NCBI GenBank assembly: GCA_934572465.1
Contig: CAKTLG010000035.1
Location: 1-15,366 of the forward strand
Direction: 5' to 3'
Length of the DNA: 15,366 bases
Source of the DNA: an uncultured Oscillospiraceae bacterium
GTDB taxonomy: Bacteria; Bacillota; Clostridia; Oscillospirales; Oscillospiraceae
Shown here: positions 14,600 to 15,366 of the stretch, piece after piece
Layout: each line of letters opens with the position of its first letter
Position numbering within the stretch: position 1 is the first letter of the stretch
Program-made: the position numbers and the translations under genes
The notes under the pieces: model-generated
Told to the model about the DNA's origin: nothing
The model's database searches: none
What the model saw: the letters and a program-made list of their open reading frames with translations, nothing else

Positions 14600-14874
14600 G
14601 CGTCCGCACCATCCCATTCCCCGCTTTTGATCAGTTCGCGGATGACCACTGCGGTGGCACGCGCCGTGGCGCGCCTGTTCCCGCGCCGGATCAGCAGATT
14701 TTCGGCCTGATAGCTCTTCCCCTGCCGGATCAGCTCGGCCACATCGGAAAGCTCCGCCTTATTCTGACTCACGGCTTCCCGCAGGGCGCGCTTCCGCGCC
14801 GCTCCGGCACGCAGCCCGACGGCAAGAGCGAGGAGCATGATCAGCATCATTCCCGCGAAGGACAACGGCCCCAT
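14596..14874 (-). CDS. Small single-helix membrane protein, unknown function
   Basis: A 92-residue protein with one hydrophobic helix at about residues 5-22 (methionine- and leucine-rich). It is followed directly by a basic stretch (A-R-K-R-A-L-R), which by the positive-inside rule puts the rest in the cytoplasm. Residues about 30-90 are charged and probably helical (A-E-L-S-D-V-A-E-L-I-R-Q-G-K-S-Y-Q-A). They include a segment that could form a short helical repeat or protein-binding domain, and the tail is acidic. I recognise no family. AGAGG lies 9 bases before the ATG. It is the first gene of the operon behind a near-consensus promoter and overlaps the YczE gene by four bases, so it may be a partner or regulator of that membrane protein. 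Confidence 0.7.
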   Translation of the reverse strand: MGPLSFAGMMLIMLLALAVGLRAGAARKRALREAVSQNKAELSDVAELIRQGKSYQAENLLIRRGNRRATARATAVVIRELIKSGEWDGADA

Positions 14875-14958
14875 AGCATCAACCTCTTTCTTTCCGCGCG
14901 ATCACGCAGTATGCGCCATAGAAGACGCGTTCTGTGCGCTTTTTTTGTTTTTTCATCT

Positions 14959-14987
14959 ATGATAGCGCCCGATTTTTAATATGTCAA
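14959..14987 (-). promoter_or_regulatory. Near-consensus promoter of the small protein-YczE-peptidase operon
   Basis: On the - strand a perfect -35 TTGACA (14987-14982) and a -10 TATCAT (14964-14959) are 17 bp apart. The predicted start is near 14952, with a leader of about 78 bases that begins with an A-rich stretch. This is the strongest promoter in the window by consensus. Confidence 0.8.
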
Positions 14988-15246
14988 TCCCCGAAAGAGG
15001 ACATTTCTCCCTGTCGTTCATTCTTCCGGAAGGCATCGTTTCCGCAAAAAGGCCGCCGTTCCGTGTTCCGATGGAAGCAAAGCAGTATCCGCACATTCGA
15101 TCGGCAAGGAAGCCGCGCCCCCAGCGGTCAAGGGGCATGGCTCACAGCGCAGGATCCGGCGTAAGCAGGACATATAAAAAGCAGATACACGATCCGGCTC
15201 TTTTCTGATACTTTTGGAGCGGTCGTAATGATCCCCCAAGAGCGCA
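14988..15246. other. Intergenic stretch without a supportable gene
   Basis: All six frames are either short or interrupted, and none has a ribosome binding site with a credible start or a recognisable protein. The base composition is less GC-rich than the genes, with AT-rich patches near 15170-15215. I see no tRNA, riboswitch or repeat that I could defend. Confidence 0.5.
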
Positions 15247-15292
15247 ATGAAAAAAGCCTGAAGCCCTGGAAGGATCCAGAGTTTCAGGCTTT
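15247..15292 (-). terminator. Intrinsic terminator of a gene beyond the right edge
   Basis: On the - strand AAAGCCTGAA (15292-15283) pairs with TTCAGGCTTT (15262-15253), with an inner CTGGA/TCCAG stem (15279-15275 and 15270-15266), and a run of T follows. It ends a - strand transcript entering from the right edge, whose gene cannot be identified from the 74 bases available. Confidence 0.75.
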
Positions 15293-15314
15293 GGCGCAGC
15301 AGGAGAGATTCGCT

Positions 15315-15363
15315 CGCGGCACTCCCGTGCCGCGACACGCACAGCGGGGGACAAACGCCCCGC
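15315..15363. other. Two GC-rich hairpins at the right edge
   Basis: CGCGGCAC (15315-15322) pairs with GTGCCGCG (15327-15334), and GCGGGG (15344-15349) pairs with CCCCGC (15358-15363). Together with the terminator on their left they could be the 3' part of a structured - strand RNA or simply the end of a GC-rich gene; the window is cut too short to decide. Confidence 0.35.
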
Positions 15364-15366
15364 AGG

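Noticed and set aside
14879..14956. A 25-codon - strand upstream frame (M-K-K-Q-K-K-R-T-E-R...) ending 4 bases before the small membrane protein start
   Set aside because: Its ATG lies at or slightly upstream of the predicted transcription start and has no ribosome binding site; a leader peptide cannot be excluded but is not supported.
15295..15325. Possible 3' end of a - strand tRNA (CGAAT, CTCTC, then GCCA)
   Set aside because: The T-loop lacks the TTC bases and the 5' T-stem pairs poorly; the acceptor partner lies outside the window.
15018..15338. A 106-codon - strand frame at the right end
   Set aside because: It reads straight through the 15247-15292 terminator and has no recognisable content.
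1..15366. CRISPR arrays, transposases, phage or toxin-antitoxin modules
   Set aside because: No regularly spaced repeats, transposase or integrase motifs, or recognisable toxin pairs were found on either strand.

Overview
The window looks like a chromosomal segment of a high-G+C, anaerobic, gut-type Clostridia, most likely the Oscillospiraceae or a close relative (inference). The signs are strong AGGAGG-type ribosome binding sites, densely packed short operons, many intrinsic hairpin terminators, and the two-subunit 2-amino-4-ketopentanoate thiolase that is characteristic of amino-acid-fermenting Clostridia. There are no phage genes, insertion sequences, CRISPR arrays or complete RNA genes.

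Left part, + strand. A terminator from an upstream unit (19-49) is followed by a promoter (170-198) and a two-gene operon: a Cof-type HAD phosphatase and a BrnQ branched-chain amino acid/cation symporter, closed by a terminator (2467-2500). The next unit has an extended -10 promoter with a dyad at its expected start point. It encodes an AraC-family regulator and two half-size ABC transporters (membrane domain plus ATPase) that overlap or nearly touch, and it ends at a terminator (7155-7199). This AraC + ABC + ABC layout resembles YbtA-YbtP-YbtQ and IrtAB-like siderophore uptake modules, so iron-linked transport is the leading hypothesis. A monocistronic lipoprotein of unknown function follows (7331-8272).

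Middle. From 8273 to 8788 there is no intact gene. This stretch holds two long hairpins and, between them, what appears to be the decayed C-terminal piece of a MurR/RpiR-type SIS-domain regulator. On the - strand an operon nhaC-ortA-ortB (11972 down to 8789) encodes a Na+/H+ antiporter and both subunits of 2-amino-4-ketopentanoate thiolase, the last step of oxidative ornithine fermentation, which yields acetyl-CoA and D-alanine. The upstream enzymes of the pathway are not in the window. Divergent from it lies an XRE-cupin regulator (12292-12843), the natural candidate for local control. The nhaC leader begins with a large imperfect inverted repeat.

Right part. A bidirectional terminator (12854-12888) separates the XRE-cupin gene from a convergent - strand operon. 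That operon has a strong promoter (14959-14987) and encodes a small one-helix membrane protein, a YczE-family membrane protein and a P1/DmpA-family (S58) aminopeptidase. The last ~370 bases hold no gene I can support, only a - strand terminator of a gene lying beyond the right edge and GC-rich hairpins.
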